Positions 17,128-27,079 are shown, counted from the first letter of the stretch. The stretch is DNA of 64,000 nt from Ramlibacter pallidus (GCF_015070875.1 NZ_JADDIV010000003.1:558001-622000), one strand, 5' to 3'. Numbers and translations: made by a program. Notes: a model not told the origin generated them from the letters alone.

Positions 17128-18045
17128 CTAGATGTCGGCCAGCAGGAGATAGGGCAGGGGCAGCAGCTTCAGCGACGCCCCTGCGGCACTGCCCGCGTGC
17201 AGGTCGCCTGCGTTAACCGCCGCCAGCTGCAGCGAGGCGATCGCATCCCATCCGCCCTCGGGACAGGGGGCGGCCTGGACGATGGTTCCCACGGGCTGCT
17301 CGGCGTCGCCCGCCTGGAACACCTCCTCGCCCGCGGAGAGCACGCCTTCCGCGTGGACGACGAACGCCCGCCGCTTGAGCGTGCCGCGGAACTGGCTGCG
17401 GGCCACGACCTCCTGGCCGGGATAGCAACCCTTCTTGAAGTTGACCCCGCCGACCGATTCGTAATTGAGCATCTGCGGCACGAACGCTTCGACGACGGGG
17501 ACAGTGATCGTCGGCACGCCACTGCGGACCTCGCTCCAGGCCCACAGCGCGGGGTCCATGGCCGGGCCCGGCGGCACCGGCGTGCCGGCCGGTGCCACCC
17601 AGAGCGCGCGCGCCTGGTCCTCCGCCGGATAGAGCCGCACGACCTGGCCGCCGGCGGCATCGGCCAGGGACCACGGCGCCGGGCCGATCGTACCCATGGC
17701 GTGCAGGGGTTCCCCGGCGACGCCGGCGAACGCGAAATCCCCGCTCGCGTCGCTCAGCTTGACCTTCGCCCGCAGCACGAACATGGACAGCCGCTTGAGC
17801 GTGGCCGGCAGCAAGTCGCGGCTGCACACGAGCAGGATGTCACCGTCCGGGCGGCGGAAGGCGATGAAGCTGGCCAGCATGCGGCCCTTGGCATTGCAGA
17901 AGGCGGCGAGCCGCGCCTCGCCGGTGCCCAGCAGGGCGAAGTCCTGCGTCAGCTGGCCGTGCAGGAAGGCGGCGGCGTCCTCGCCTTGCGCGCGGATCAC
18001 GCCGAGGTGGGGCAGGGGGGCGATACCGTGGAGGGGGTGGGGCAT
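17128..18045 (-). CDS. ygfZ: Folate-binding protein YgfZ (iron-sulfur cluster repair/assembly)
   Basis: 305 residues. The YgfZ/GcvT-like signature [12 protein letters not shown] contains the functionally important Cys. YgfZ uses tetrahydrofolate to support synthesis or repair of certain iron-sulfur proteins, including MiaB-like radical SAM enzymes. It is divergent from mltG with a 46-bp gap, a common gene pair in Burkholderiales. A TGATAA sequence lies close upstream of its ATG and may be its -10 box. Confidence 0.92.
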   Translation of the reverse strand: MPHPLHGIAPLPHLGVIRAQGEDAAAFLHGQLTQDFALLGTGEARLAAFCNAKGRMLASFIAFRRPDGDILLVCSRDLLPATLKRLSMFVLRAKVKLSDASGDFAFAGVAGEPLHAMGTIGPAPWSLADAAGGQVVRLYPAEDQARALWVAPAGTPVPPGPAMDPALWAWSEVRSGVPTITVPVVEAFVPQMLNYESVGGVNFKKGCYPGQEVVARSQFRGTLKRRAFVVHAEGVLSAGEEVFQAGDAEQPVGTIVQAAPCPEGGWDAIASLQLAAVNAGDLHAGSAAGASLKLLPLPYLLLADI

Positions 18046-18091
18046 GGCCAGAAGTTATCATGGGCCGCTGTTCCACAGACCCATCAGGGAC

Positions 18092-19087
18092 GTGCGCCGC
18101 TTCTTCACCACCCTGTTCGTCCTGGCCCTGCTGGCCGCGTTCGGCGCCGCCGGCGCCGGCTGGTGGTGGGTGCACCACCCGCTGCCGCTCAAGGCCCCGA
18201 CCGTCGACCTCTCCATCGAGCCGGGCACGCTGCCGCGGGGCGTGGCGCAGGCCGTGCAGGATGCCGGCGTGCAGGTCGACCCCCGCCTCCTCTTCCTGTG
18301 GTTCCGTGTTTCCGGGGAGGGCCCGCGCATCAAGGCCGGAAGCTACGAGCTGGAGCGCGGCGTCACGCCGCGGCGCCTGCTGGACAAGCTCGCACGCGGG
18401 GAAGAATCATTGCGGGCGGTGACCCTCGTGGAGGGGTGGAACATCCGCCAGCTCCGCGCGGCCCTCGCGAAGGCCGACCAGCTGAAGCCGGACACCGCGA
18501 AGCTGACCGAGCCCGAACTCATGAAGCTGCTCGGGCGCGACGGCGTGGCCGGCGAAGGCCGCTTCTTCCCCGATACGTATACCTATGCGAGGGGCTCCAG
18601 CGACGTCAAGGTGCTGCAGCGCGCCTTGCGGGCGATGGACAAGCGCCTGGCGCAGGCCTGGGCCCAGCGCAGCCCCGCGTCGGTGCTGAAGACGCCGGAG
18701 GAAGCACTGATCCTCGCGAGCATCGTGGAGAAAGAGACCGGCAAGGCCTCGGACCGCACAATGATCGCGTCGGTGTTCCAGAACCGCCTGCGCGTGGGCA
18801 TGCCGTTGCAGACCGATCCGACCGTGATCTACGGCCTGGGCGAGAACTTCGACGGCAACCTGCGCAAGGTGCACCTGCAGACCGACTCGCCCTACAACAC
18901 CTACCTGCGCGCCGGCCTGCCGCCGACGCCGATCGCGATGCCCGGCAAGGCTTCCCTGCTGGCGGCAGTACAGCCCGCCGAAGGCAAGTTCCTGTACTTC
19001 GTGGCCAAGGGCGACGGCAGCAGCCATTTCAGCGCGTCGCTCGACGAGCACAACCGGGCCGTCAACCGGTACCAGCGCGGGCAATGA
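18092..19087 (+). CDS. mltG: Endolytic murein transglycosylase MltG
   Basis: 331 residues from GTG 18092, which has AGGGA five bases upstream and places a signal anchor ([19 protein letters not shown]) right at the N-terminus. The YceG/MltG core shows [21 protein letters not shown], with the catalytic Glu, and [15 protein letters not shown]. MltG cuts nascent glycan strands in the periplasm and helps set strand length. Its stop overlaps the tmk start. The order mltG-tmk-holB-pilZ-tatD is well conserved in beta- and gammaproteobacteria. Confidence 0.95.
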   Translation: MRRFFTTLFVLALLAAFGAAGAGWWWVHHPLPLKAPTVDLSIEPGTLPRGVAQAVQDAGVQVDPRLLFLWFRVSGEGPRIKAGSYELERGVTPRRLLDKLARGEESLRAVTLVEGWNIRQLRAALAKADQLKPDTAKLTEPELMKLLGRDGVAGEGRFFPDTYTYARGSSDVKVLQRALRAMDKRLAQAWAQRSPASVLKTPEEALILASIVEKETGKASDRTMIASVFQNRLRVGMPLQTDPTVIYGLGENFDGNLRKVHLQTDSPYNTYLRAGLPPTPIAMPGKASLLAAVQPAEGKFLYFVAKGDGSSHFSASLDEHNRAVNRYQRGQ

Positions 19088-19719
19088 GCGAGGGGCTCTT
19101 CATCACCTTCGAAGGCATCGACGGCGCCGGCAAGTCGACGCACATCGATGCGCTCGCCGCGGCTTTCCACGCCGTGGGGAGGAAAGTGGTGCTGACGCGG
19201 GAGCCGGGCGGCACGCCGCTGGCCGAGAAGCTGCGCGGCCTGGCGCTGAACGATCCCATGGATCCTCTCACCGAGGCCCTGGTCATGTTCGCGGCGCGGC
19301 GCGACCATCTGCTGCAGGTGATCGAGCCCGCGCTCGCGCGGGGCGACGTGGTCCTGTGCGACCGCTTCACCGACGCGACCTTCGCCTACCAGGGCGCCGG
19401 GCGGGGGTTCGACCTGCAGGTGCTGGCGACGCTGGAACGCTGGGTGCAGGACGTGCCCGCCGCGCGGTCCTTGCGGCAGCCGCACCTGACGGTCTGGTTC
19501 GATCTGGATCCCGCCATCGCTGCGCAGCGACTCGCCGGCGCCCGCGTGCCGGACCGCTTCGAGTCGCAGCCGCAAACTTTCTTCGCCCGCGTGGCGCAAG
19601 GCTACGCCGACCGCGCCGCGGGCGATCCGCAGCGCTTCCTGCGCATCGCCGCGGACCGGCCCCGCGAGCAGGTCTGGTCGGCGGTGGAGCAGGGCGTGCG
19701 CGCCCGGGGCTGGCTGTGA
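19084..19719 (+). CDS. tmk: Thymidylate kinase
   Basis: 211 residues. The P-loop [12 protein letters not shown] lies at residues 9-20, DR(F/Y) motif as [13 protein letters not shown] and the LID region follows with RVPDRFE. The enzyme phosphorylates dTMP to dTDP for DNA synthesis. Its start overlaps the mltG stop (ATGA) and its stop overlaps the GTG start of holB, so it lies in the middle of a coupled operon. Confidence 0.96.
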   Translation: MSEGLFITFEGIDGAGKSTHIDALAAAFHAVGRKVVLTREPGGTPLAEKLRGLALNDPMDPLTEALVMFAARRDHLLQVIEPALARGDVVLCDRFTDATFAYQGAGRGFDLQVLATLERWVQDVPAARSLRQPHLTVWFDLDPAIAAQRLAGARVPDRFESQPQTFFARVAQGYADRAAGDPQRFLRIAADRPREQVWSAVEQGVRARGWL

Positions 19720-20714
19720 CGGCGCCGTGGATCGCCGCGCAACTGCGCCAGTTGCTGGCGCAGCGCGGGCACGCCTGGCTGCTGCAGGGGCCTTCGGGCC
19801 TGGGACAGTACGACCTGGCCCTCGGCCTCGCCCGCGCCTGGCTGTGCGACCGGCCGACGGAGCAGGGCGCCTGCGGCCAATGCGAAAGCTGCCACCAGGT
19901 GGAAGTTCGGGCCCATACCGACCTCGCGGTCTTGATGCCGGAAACGGCGATGCAGGTCCTGGGCTGGCCGCTGGCGGAGAAAGCGCAGCAGGAGCTGGAC
20001 GACAAGAAGCGCAAGCCGAGCCGCGAGATCCGCGTCGACGCCATGCGCGACGCACTGGAGTTCGCGCAGCGCACCAGCGGCCGCGGCCGCGGGAAGGTGG
20101 TGCTGGTCTACCCGGCCGAGCGCATGAACCAGGTCACCGCGAACGCCCTGCTCAAGACGCTGGAGGAACCCCCGGGCGACATGCGTTTCGTGCTGGCCAG
20201 CGAGGCGGCGCACCAGTTGCTGCCGACCATCCGCAGCCGCTGCCTGGGCCACACGATGACCTGGCCCGGACTGCCGGAGGCCGTGGCTTGGCTGGAATCG
20301 GAAGGCGTGCCCGCGACCGCCGCGCCTGGCCTTCTGCGTGCCGCGGGTGGCCGTCCGGAAGACGCGCTGCGGCTGCACGGAGCGGGCCTGGACGCGAAAA
20401 CCTGGGCCCTGTGGCCCAAGGCGTTGGTTCGGGGCGACATGGGTGTGCTGTCCGACTGGGGACCGGCGCAGGTCGTGGAGTCGTTCCAGAAGCTGTGCCA
20501 CGACCTCATGGCGGTGCGTTCCGGCGCTGCCCCGCGCTTCTTCGAAACGGCCGATCTCCCAGCGGCGGCCTCGGCCGACGCCCTTACCGGCTGGTGGCGC
20601 AGCCTCACGGCCACCGCCAGGACGGTGGAGCATCCCTTCAACGCCGGACTGCTGGTGGAAGACCTTGTGGCGCAGGCGCGCGCGGCCCTAAACTCGGGGC
20701 AGAGCCGTCCATGA
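19716..20714 (+). CDS. holB: DNA polymerase III delta' subunit
   Basis: 332 residues from a GTG start that overlaps the tmk stop. The AAA+ core is visible: P-loop-like [12 protein letters not shown] (degenerate, as usual for delta'), a zinc module with cysteines in [16 protein letters not shown], and [16 protein letters not shown]. Delta' is the stator of the clamp loader that places the beta clamp on DNA. The 3' end contains TAAACT at 20689-20694, a possible internal promoter for pilZ. Confidence 0.93.
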   Translation: MTAPWIAAQLRQLLAQRGHAWLLQGPSGLGQYDLALGLARAWLCDRPTEQGACGQCESCHQVEVRAHTDLAVLMPETAMQVLGWPLAEKAQQELDDKKRKPSREIRVDAMRDALEFAQRTSGRGRGKVVLVYPAERMNQVTANALLKTLEEPPGDMRFVLASEAAHQLLPTIRSRCLGHTMTWPGLPEAVAWLESEGVPATAAPGLLRAAGGRPEDALRLHGAGLDAKTWALWPKALVRGDMGVLSDWGPAQVVESFQKLCHDLMAVRSGAAPRFFETADLPAAASADALTGWWRSLTATARTVEHPFNAGLLVEDLVAQARAALNSGQSRP

Positions 20715-21082
20715 GCACACCCGCCGCCCCCGCCACCAACACGCCGCGCCCCAGCGTCATCCAGCTGGCCATCAAGGAGAAGGCCGCGCTCTATGCGGCG
20801 TACATCCCCTTGTTCTCCGACGGCGGCGTGTTCATCCCGACCACGCGCGACTACAAGCTGGGCGACGACGTCTACGTGCTGCTGTCGCTGCCGGAAGACC
20901 CGCAGCGCTACCCGGTGGCCGGCAAGGTCGCCTGGGTCACGCCGGCGCGCGCCGCGGCCAACCGCACCCAGGGCGTGGGCGTGCGTTTCCCCTCGGACGA
21001 CAAGTCCAAGCTGCTCAAGGTGAAGATCGAGGAGATCCTCGGCGGCCACCTCGCTTCCGAGCGCCCCACCCAGACCATCTGA
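20711..21082 (+). CDS. pilZ: PilZ domain protein (type IV pilus assembly)
   Basis: 123 residues with the short PilZ fold typical of the gene next to holB. The RxxxR and D/NxSxxG residues needed to bind c-di-GMP are not evident: the sequence has YIPLFSDGGVFIPT instead. PilZ proteins of this position are needed for type IV pilus function by binding PilB/FimX-type partners. The ATG overlaps the holB stop. A TAAACT hexamer within holB may give it an additional promoter. Confidence 0.88.
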   Translation: MSTPAAPATNTPRPSVIQLAIKEKAALYAAYIPLFSDGGVFIPTTRDYKLGDDVYVLLSLPEDPQRYPVAGKVAWVTPARAAANRTQGVGVRFPSDDKSKLLKVKIEEILGGHLASERPTQTI

Positions 21083-21087
21083 GTCCG

Positions 21088-21093
21088 TAAAAT
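21088..21093 (+). promoter_or_regulatory. Possible -10 box TAAAAT for tatD
   Basis: TAAAAT lies 55 bp before the tatD ATG, in the only real gap (66 bp) between pilZ and tatD. A matching -35 is not clear, as usual for promoters of this GC range. Confidence 0.4.
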
Positions 21094-21148
21094 CAGGGTC
21101 CTGCAGCGCCGCCGGCCACCGCCGCGCGGCGCGTTTCGCTTTTGCGCC

Positions 21149-21955
21149 ATGTACGTCGACTCGCACTGCCACCTCAGCTTCCCCGAGCTTTCCGAAAAGC
21201 TGCCCGAGATCCGCCAGGCCATGGCAGCGGCGGGCGTCGACCGCGCGCTGTGCATCTGCACGACGCTGGAGGAGTTCGAGGAGGTCCACGCGCTGGCGAT
21301 GCGCTACGACAACTTCTGGGCCTCGGCCGGCGTGCACCCGGACAACGAAGGGATCGCGGAGCCGACGCTGGACAAGCTGCTGGAGCTCGCGGCGCGGCCC
21401 CGGGTGGTGGCGATCGGCGAGACCGGCCTGGACTACTACCAGATGGAAGAACGCAAGGGCGGCCGCAGCGTGGCCGACCTCGAGTGGCAGCGGGACCGGT
21501 TCCGCACGCACATCCGGGCGGCACGCGCCTGCGGCAAGCCGCTGGTGATCCACACCCGGGAAGCTTCCGCGGACACGATCGCGATCCTGAAGGAAGAGGG
21601 CGAGGACGGCTCGCCGGGCGCGGCCGGCGGCGTGTTCCACTGCTTCACCGAGACCGCCGACGTCGCGCGGGCGGCGCTCGACCTCGGGTTCTACATCTCC
21701 TTTTCCGGCATCCTCACTTTCAAGAGTGCCGCGGACCTGCGCGAAGTGGCCCGCTTCGTCCCCGAGGACAGGCTGCTGATCGAGACCGACAGCCCGTATC
21801 TCGCGCCGGTGCCTTACCGGGGCAAGACCAACAATCCTTCCTATGTGCCGTACGTGGCCGCCCAGGTCGCGCAGCTGCGCGGGATGGCGCCGGAGCATGT
21901 CGGGGCGGTCACCAGCCGCAATTTCGAGACCCTCTTCAGCGGGGTGAAATCATGA
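21149..21955 (+). CDS. tatD: TatD family metal-dependent hydrolase
   Basis: 268 residues. The metal site is seen in DSHCHL at the N-terminus, in GETGLDYY, HTREA, FHCFTE and in ETDSPYLAPVPYRGKTN near the C-terminus, all in family order. TatD-type enzymes are 3'-5' exonucleases or deoxyribonucleases acting in DNA repair and turnover. It closes the mltG-tmk-holB-pilZ series and overlaps an ankyrin-repeat gene at its stop. Confidence 0.93.
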   Translation: MYVDSHCHLSFPELSEKLPEIRQAMAAAGVDRALCICTTLEEFEEVHALAMRYDNFWASAGVHPDNEGIAEPTLDKLLELAARPRVVAIGETGLDYYQMEERKGGRSVADLEWQRDRFRTHIRAARACGKPLVIHTREASADTIAILKEEGEDGSPGAAGGVFHCFTETADVARAALDLGFYISFSGILTFKSAADLREVARFVPEDRLLIETDSPYLAPVPYRGKTNNPSYVPYVAAQVAQLRGMAPEHVGAVTSRNFETLFSGVKS

Positions 21956-22611
21956 GAATTTACCTGAAGATTGCAGTCTATCTCGTTCTGGCAATTGGAC
22001 TTTCCTTCGCCAAGGCGGGTTCGTACGAGGACTTCTTCGCAGCCATCAAGCGCGACAACCCCGAAGCCATCACCGATCTGCTGAAGCGCGGCTTCGACCC
22101 CAACAGCCTGGACCCGGCCGGTCGCCACGGGCTGTTCATCGCGGTCCAGGAAGGTTCACTCAAGGCGGCGGAAGCGCTGATCGCCTGGCCGAAGACGAAC
22201 GTGGAATGGCGCAGCCCGAAGGACGAGAGCCCGCTGATGATCGCCGCCTTCCGTGGCCACACGGACATCGTGCGGAAGCTCATCGCGCGCGACGCGCACG
22301 TGAACAAGACGGGCTGGGCGCCGCTGCACTATGCGGCGACCGGCGGACACGTGGAGATCATCGCGATCCTGCTGGAGGAGCACGCCTTCATCGACGCCGA
22401 GTCGCCCAACAAGTCCACGCCGTTGATGATGGCGGCCATGTACGGCTCGCCGGAGTCGGTGCGCTTGCTGCTGAAGGAAGGTGCGGATCCGATGATGCGC
22501 AACGAACTGGGGATGTCCGCGGTGGATTTCGCGCAGCGCGGCAACCGCAAGGATGCCGCCGACCTGATCGCGGGCGCGATCCGCAGCCGGCAGCCCCGGG
22601 GCCGCTGGTGA
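21952..22611 (+). CDS. Exported ankyrin-repeat protein
   Basis: 219 residues. An N-terminal signal sequence (IYLKIAVYLVLAIGLSFAKA) is followed by about five ankyrin repeats; the clearest are DESPLMIAAFRGHTDIVRKL, GWAPLHYAATGGHVEIIAIL and STPLMMAAMYGSPESVRLLL. It should be periplasmic and act through protein binding. The start overlaps the tatD stop. In betaproteobacteria an ankyrin gene after tatD is common, but its partner is unknown. Confidence 0.88.
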   Translation: MRIYLKIAVYLVLAIGLSFAKAGSYEDFFAAIKRDNPEAITDLLKRGFDPNSLDPAGRHGLFIAVQEGSLKAAEALIAWPKTNVEWRSPKDESPLMIAAFRGHTDIVRKLIARDAHVNKTGWAPLHYAATGGHVEIIAILLEEHAFIDAESPNKSTPLMMAAMYGSPESVRLLLKEGADPMMRNELGMSAVDFAQRGNRKDAADLIAGAIRSRQPRGRW

Positions 22612-22637
22612 CGCCAGCCCCGGGAGGTGCTGGCCGC

Positions 22638-23015
22638 TTACTTGGCGGCGCAGGCGTTGATCAGTTCGACGCCGGCGGACATCGTGCTGGTGTCGGCGCG
22701 GCAGCGCGCGATGTCGGCGTAGTGGCCTTGCACCAGCACGCCGGGCGGGCTGTAGCGCAGCGTGGCCTGGGCGCCGAAGCCGGCGGCCGGAGTCGCCTGG
22801 CACCGCGCGCCGCGGCCGGCGATGCCTTCGACGCGGCGGCAGAACGCATCGTCCGGATAGTCGAACTGCCGGATGACGTTGCCGCTGGTGTCGCGGTACA
22901 CCAGGTGGCGGCCGGCGGGAGCCGATGCCGAGGCCGAAGCCTGAGGTGCGGTGGTCTGGGAGGCGCAGCCGGCCAGGACAGCGGCGGCGACGAGGATGGA
23001 AATTCGTGCGATCAA
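22638..23015 (-). CDS. Small lipoprotein of unknown function
   Basis: 125 residues from a TTG start at 23015, chosen because GGGAG lies six bases upstream and because it gives a compact signal peptide ending in the lipobox VLAGC (Cys17). No ATG or GTG fits. After a short Ala/Ser linker there is a folded-looking domain with four Cys (FCRRV, ARCQ, ARCRAD, NACAA), suggesting two disulfides in the periplasm. I do not recognise the family. It diverges from the RlmN-like gene. Confidence 0.7.
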   Translation of the reverse strand: MIARISILVAAAVLAGCASQTTAPQASASASAPAGRHLVYRDTSGNVIRQFDYPDDAFCRRVEGIAGRGARCQATPAAGFGAQATLRYSPPGVLVQGHYADIARCRADTSTMSAGVELINACAAK

Positions 23016-23128
23016 AGGATTCTCCCTGTGGTCCTTGCCGCGGGCCCACGCCGCGGCGCCACGCTTTTTACAAGCGATTGCGCCCGCCGGGTTGCCACCG
23101 TAACGGCAGATCACACTGATACGATGCG

Positions 23129-23134
23129 TATTAT
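23129..23134 (+). promoter_or_regulatory. Possible -10 box TATTAT for the RlmN-like gene
   Basis: TATTAT is 18 bp before the GTG start and lies in an AT-rich patch of an otherwise GC-rich 137-bp divergent region. No convincing -35 is seen. Confidence 0.35.
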
Positions 23135-23152
23135 GTCGAATAAAGGTTAGAA

Positions 23153-24187
23153 GTGGCACGGCAGATCTCCGATCTGAAGCTCCGGCTGCGCGCGGCCGGC
23201 GCCGGCCCGAGCCATGAGCATCGGGTCCTCCGGCTCTGGTCCCAGGCCTTGCCCCAAGCCAGCGGCCGTCGCCGGCCAGAGAACTTCCTGCCGCAAACCT
23301 TGCTCGCGGCCTTGCCGGAGATCGAGTCCGACCTGGCGGCGCTGGCCCGCCTTCGGTCCGCCCATCCGGCTGCCGACGGTTCCGAACGCCTGCTCGTCGA
23401 ACTCGGCGACGGGCAACTGGTGGAAAGCGTGCTGCTGCCGCGCGACGGCCTCTGCATCTCTTCCCAGGTCGGTTGCGCGGTCGGCTGCGTGTTCTGCATG
23501 ACCGGGCGCGACGGGCTGGTGCGGCAGTTGGGAAGTGCCGAAATGGTCGCGCAGGTCGCCCTGGCCCGTCGCCGCCGCGCCGTCAAGAAGGTGGTCTTCA
23601 TGGGCATGGGCGAACCGGCCCACAACCTGGAGAACGTGCTCGAAGCGATCGATCTGCTGGGCACCGCCGGGAACATCGGCCACAAGAACCTGGTGTTTTC
23701 GACGGTCGGCGATCCCCGGGTCTTCGAGCAACTGCCGCGCGGGAGCGTCAAGCCGGCGCTCGCGCTGTCGCTGCACACCACGCATGCGGACCTGCGCGAA
23801 CGCCTGTTGCCGCGCGCGCCGCGCCTCACGCCCGACGAGCTCGTGGCCGCCGGCGAGGCGTACGCCCGCGCCACGGGCTACCCGGTGCAATACCAGTGGA
23901 CGCTCCTCGAGGGGATCAACGACACGCCCGACGAATTGGAGGGCATCGTCCGCCTGCTGCACGGCAAGTACGGCGTGCTGAACATGATCCCGTTCAACAG
24001 CGTGGACGGCCTGGACTTCCGCCGCCCGAGCTGGGAACGCGCGGCGGAGATCGCGCGGACGCTGCACCGCCGCGGCATCCTCACCAAGTTGCGGCAGTCC
24101 GCCGGCCAGGACGTGGACGGCGGCTGCGGCCAGTTGCGCGCCCGTGCCGGACGGCGGCCCGCGGTCCGGATCGTTCCGGCCGCCTGA
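23153..24187 (+). CDS. RlmN/Cfr-family radical SAM RNA methyltransferase
   Basis: 344 residues from GTG 23153, preceded by AAGGTTAG. The radical SAM cluster is CxxxCxxC at Cys108, Cys112 and Cys115 (CAVGCVFC), and the second catalytic Cys is Cys325 in GGCGQL. The gene is shorter at the N-terminus than standard RlmN and reads CMTGRDGLVRQLG where RlmN has a conserved STG segment. It is therefore a paralogue-type member, predicted to methylate an adenine of 23S rRNA or tRNA. It is monocistronic here, not next to ndk/pilW where the housekeeping rlmN usually lies. Confidence 0.85.
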   Translation: MARQISDLKLRLRAAGAGPSHEHRVLRLWSQALPQASGRRRPENFLPQTLLAALPEIESDLAALARLRSAHPAADGSERLLVELGDGQLVESVLLPRDGLCISSQVGCAVGCVFCMTGRDGLVRQLGSAEMVAQVALARRRRAVKKVVFMGMGEPAHNLENVLEAIDLLGTAGNIGHKNLVFSTVGDPRVFEQLPRGSVKPALALSLHTTHADLRERLLPRAPRLTPDELVAAGEAYARATGYPVQYQWTLLEGINDTPDELEGIVRLLHGKYGVLNMIPFNSVDGLDFRRPSWERAAEIARTLHRRGILTKLRQSAGQDVDGGCGQLRARAGRRPAVRIVPAA

Positions 24188-24193
24188 GGCGAC

Positions 24194-26431
24194 TCAGTCC
24201 ACCGCGGCGTGCCGCTGCACGCGTTCGGAGACGCGCTGGCGCAGGCGCAGGCGGGCCGCATCCGACAGCATGCGTCCCGCCCACCGGTAGACGTTGAATT
24301 CCCGGACGGTGCTGCGCAGGCTGGCCATCCGCTCGCGCTGTTCCGCCGCCGGCATGGTCAGCGCCTGGTGCAGCGCGTCCGCGGTTTCCTCCACGTGGTA
24401 CGGATTGACCACCAGGGCTTCAGGCATCTCCCGCGCCGCGCCCGCGAACCGGCTGAGGACCAGCACGCCGCGCTCGTCGTCCCGCGCGGCGACGAACTCC
24501 TTGCACACGAGGTTCATGCCGTCGTGCAGGCTGGTCACCAGGCACACGTCGGCGGCGCGGTACAGCTTGTTCACCTCGTCGTGCTCATGGTGCTGCGCCA
24601 GCAGCCGGATCACGGGCGCGCCCTCGCGGCCGAACCTCGCGTTGATCCGCTCGGTGGCGCGGTGGATCCTTTCCTGGAAGGAGCGGTACTCGTCCAATGC
24701 GCCCCGCGAGGGCGCAGCGACCTGCACGAAGGTGAAGCGCTCGCGCCATTCCGGATGCTTCTCCAGCATCCGTTCGACGGCGTTCAGCCGCTCCAGGATG
24801 CCCTTGGTGTAGTCGAACCGGTCCACGCCCACGGCCAGGTGGTGGTCCGGCGGGATGCCCAGCCGCGCGTAGACCTCCGCCCTGCTCTGCGCCGGCGTCG
24901 GCCAGCGCTTCGTCTCTTCCTCCGCCGGCCATTCGATGGAGATCGGGTAGCTTTCCACGAGGGTCTGCTCGCCTCCGAAGGTGATGGTGGAGTGCTCGTG
25001 TTCGATCCGCGCCTCCATGTAGCGGTCCACCGTCTCGATGAAGTTCTTGCAGTGGTAGCGGGTGTGGAAGCCCAGGATGGTGCTGCCCAGCATGCCTTCG
25101 AGGATCTCCGTGCGCCACGGACAGATGCCGAAGGATTCCGGATTCGGCCAGGGGATGTGCCAGAAGGTCAGGATGGTCGCGCGCGGCAGGCGCTTGCGCA
25201 CCATCGCCGGCAGCAGGGCGAAGTGGTAGTCCTGCACCAGTACGATCGGGTCTTCGCTGCGGGCCTCCGCGACCACTGCATCGGCGAACAGCTGGTTCAC
25301 GTCGCGGTAGTGCTGCCAGTCCGCCTCGCGAAAGACCGGCCGCACGTGCGCGACGTGGCACAGGGGCCAGAGCCCTTCGTTGGCGAAGCCGTAGTAGTAG
25401 CCCTGCTCCTGTTCCCCGGTGAGCCAGAGGCGCCGCAGCAGGTAGTCGTGCTGGCCCGGCGGCAGGGGCACGCGGTCGTGCTTGTCCACCGCCTGCCGGT
25501 CGGCCGTGCCGCTGCCGTGCGCGATCCACGTGCCCGAGCAGGCCCGCATGACCGGCTCCACCGCAGTGACGAGGCCGCTGGCCGGACGGCGCACGACGAC
25601 CTTGCCGTCCTCGAGCTGGTGGAGGTAGGGCTCCCGGTTGGACACCACGATGACCTGGTCGCCGCGCAACTGCGTGTGCAGCAGGGACTGCAGCCGCTCC
25701 GGGCTCCAGACGGCATCGGGTCTCTGCGCCCGCCGATATTCGTCTTCCAGGTCCCGCAGGCGCTGGCGCAGGTCCGCGGCGAGCGGGGCGAGTTCGGGCG
25801 CCCCGGGCAGCAGCGGCCGGACGAGCCCCTCCCCCCGCAGGAGCGCGCGCGTTCCCGAGATCCAGCCCCGCCAGCTGAGCTGGGCCACTACCACGGTCAC
25901 CAGTGCGAACGCCGCCCCCAGGCCTGCGATCAGGATGATCAGGTACTTGCGCGTGTCCTGGCTGCGGCGCTCGATGAAGCTCAGGTCGTGCAGCAGCACC
26001 AGGCTGCCCATCGGCCCGGCTTCGGACATCACGGGATGGACGCTCACGTGCACCGGACCGCCGTTGAGCTGGAGCGCCGGGTCCTTCCCGCCGGCCAGCG
26101 CATTCGCGCCGGCGCAGCTGAGGTCCTTGGGGAACTGTTCGGTGCGATGGCCGACCTCCTGCGCTTCCGAGCACCAGGCGATGGCCACCAGGCGCTCGTC
26201 CTGCAAGGCACGCTCGAACAGGGACTCGATGCGGCGCGTGCGCGAATATTGCAGCGCATCGGCCACGGATTCGGACAGGGCATTGGCGACCAGGTTGCCG
26301 CGCATGTCCAGGTCGCGCGCGAACCAGCGCAGCGTCAGCTTGTCCATGACGGGCACCGCCAGGTAGGCGGTCGCCACGAGGATGAGCAACAGCGGCACCA
26401 GGAAGCGCAGCTGCAGGCGGAAGGTCTTCAT
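24194..26431 (-). CDS. otsA: Trehalose-6-phosphate synthase with membrane receptor-like N-terminus
   Basis: 745 residues against ~470 for ordinary OtsA. Residues 10-27 are a transmembrane helix, 28-161 a likely periplasmic domain, 162-183 a second helix, and 184-255 a HAMP/coiled-coil-like linker ([19 protein letters not shown]). The GT20 glycosyltransferase fills ~257-735: [45 protein letters not shown] and LSRFAGAA are the donor and acceptor sites. It should join UDP- or GDP-glucose to glucose-6-phosphate. No otsB is nearby. The ATG at 26431 is preceded by an inverted CATTTG/CAAATG site. Confidence 0.9.
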   Translation of the reverse strand: MKTFRLQLRFLVPLLLILVATAYLAVPVMDKLTLRWFARDLDMRGNLVANALSESVADALQYSRTRRIESLFERALQDERLVAIAWCSEAQEVGHRTEQFPKDLSCAGANALAGGKDPALQLNGGPVHVSVHPVMSEAGPMGSLVLLHDLSFIERRSQDTRKYLIILIAGLGAAFALVTVVVAQLSWRGWISGTRALLRGEGLVRPLLPGAPELAPLAADLRQRLRDLEDEYRRAQRPDAVWSPERLQSLLHTQLRGDQVIVVSNREPYLHQLEDGKVVVRRPASGLVTAVEPVMRACSGTWIAHGSGTADRQAVDKHDRVPLPPGQHDYLLRRLWLTGEQEQGYYYGFANEGLWPLCHVAHVRPVFREADWQHYRDVNQLFADAVVAEARSEDPIVLVQDYHFALLPAMVRKRLPRATILTFWHIPWPNPESFGICPWRTEILEGMLGSTILGFHTRYHCKNFIETVDRYMEARIEHEHSTITFGGEQTLVESYPISIEWPAEEETKRWPTPAQSRAEVYARLGIPPDHHLAVGVDRFDYTKGILERLNAVERMLEKHPEWRERFTFVQVAAPSRGALDEYRSFQERIHRATERINARFGREGAPVIRLLAQHHEHDEVNKLYRAADVCLVTSLHDGMNLVCKEFVAARDDERGVLVLSRFAGAAREMPEALVVNPYHVEETADALHQALTMPAAEQRERMASLRSTVREFNVYRWAGRMLSDAARLRLRQRVSERVQRHAAVD

Positions 26432-26457
26432 GCCCGGTCGTGGCCGGTGGGGCGGTC

Positions 26458-26477
26458 CATTTGCATGGAAACAAATG
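26458..26477. promoter_or_regulatory. Inverted repeat CATTTG-N8-CAAATG upstream of otsA
   Basis: The 6-bp arms lie 27-46 bp upstream of the otsA start, between otsA and the MarR gene. The same arms occur at two other places around the MarR gene. It is a candidate operator for that regulator. Confidence 0.5.
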
Positions 26478-26505
26478 TACCGCGCCCGGAAGGATGGGCT
26501 GCGCG

Positions 26506-27024
26506 CTACCGGCCGTCGCTCCCGAGAGGGATCCGGGCGCCTCGCGTGTCGCCGTCGAGTTCGGCGATGAGCAGGTCGAGGTCGCGCTCCAGCCGCGCCA
26601 GGGTCCGCTTGTCGAGGCGGCCGAGCACTTCCGGCAGCACCCCGGTGAACGGGCCGGGCGCCTTGGCCAGGGCCCGGGCTCCCTTGGGCGTCGACCTGAG
26701 CTGGACGGCCCGGCGATCCGTGCCCGCGCGTTCCGCGACCACCAGCCCGGCGTCGAGCAGGCCGCGCAGCAGGTTGCTGGCGGTGGACTGGTGGATGTCC
26801 ATGGCGCGCGCGAGGTCGCCGACGCCGATGCCCGGTCGCTCGCGCACGATGCTCAGGGCCCAGAGCTGCGCCCCGGAAACGCCGGCCTTGGTCTCGACCG
26901 CTCGGAAATGGGTCTTCACCGCATTGAAGACCAGCCGGAACCGCCGCAGCACCCGGATTGCGGGGTCGGCGGCGTCTTCCACCGGCGCCTTCCTTCTTGG
27001 AGTTGGAGTTTTCTGGGTCGCCAT
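26506..27024 (-). CDS. MarR family transcriptional regulator
   Basis: 172 residues with the MarR winged-helix core: GVSGAQLWALSIV, then the recognition helix region MDIHQSTASNLLRGLLDAGLV and the wing AGTDRRAVQLRSTPKGARAL. MarR dimers bind short palindromes and usually repress their own gene and a neighbour until a small ligand binds. It lies 74 bp upstream of otsA on the same strand. CATTTGCACA, half of a palindrome found 110 bp upstream, overlaps its own start codon, consistent with autoregulation. Ligand unknown. Confidence 0.88.
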   Translation of the reverse strand: MATQKTPTPRRKAPVEDAADPAIRVLRRFRLVFNAVKTHFRAVETKAGVSGAQLWALSIVRERPGIGVGDLARAMDIHQSTASNLLRGLLDAGLVVAERAGTDRRAVQLRSTPKGARALAKAPGPFTGVLPEVLGRLDKRTLARLERDLDLLIAELDGDTRGARIPLGSDGR

Positions 27025-27034
27025 GTGCAAATGG
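27021..27034. promoter_or_regulatory. Partial copy of the MarR-type operator overlapping the marR start codon
   Basis: On the minus strand this reads CCATTTGCACATGG; the ten bases CATTTGCACA are identical to the perfect palindrome at 27132-27147 and in the same orientation. The ATG of the MarR gene is inside it. Confidence 0.45.
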
Positions 27035-27052
27035 TAGCCGCCGGTCGCCGGC

Positions 27053-27079
27053 CAAAAAAAAGCCCCCTTTCGGGGGCTT
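27053..27079 (-). terminator. Rho-independent terminator (minus strand)
   Basis: Stem AGCCCCC/GGGGGCT with a four-base loop; on the minus strand it is followed by eight T. It lies about 100 bp beyond the stop of the unknown exported protein and only 28 bp before the MarR start, so it could also act on a MarR leader transcript. Confidence 0.85.
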
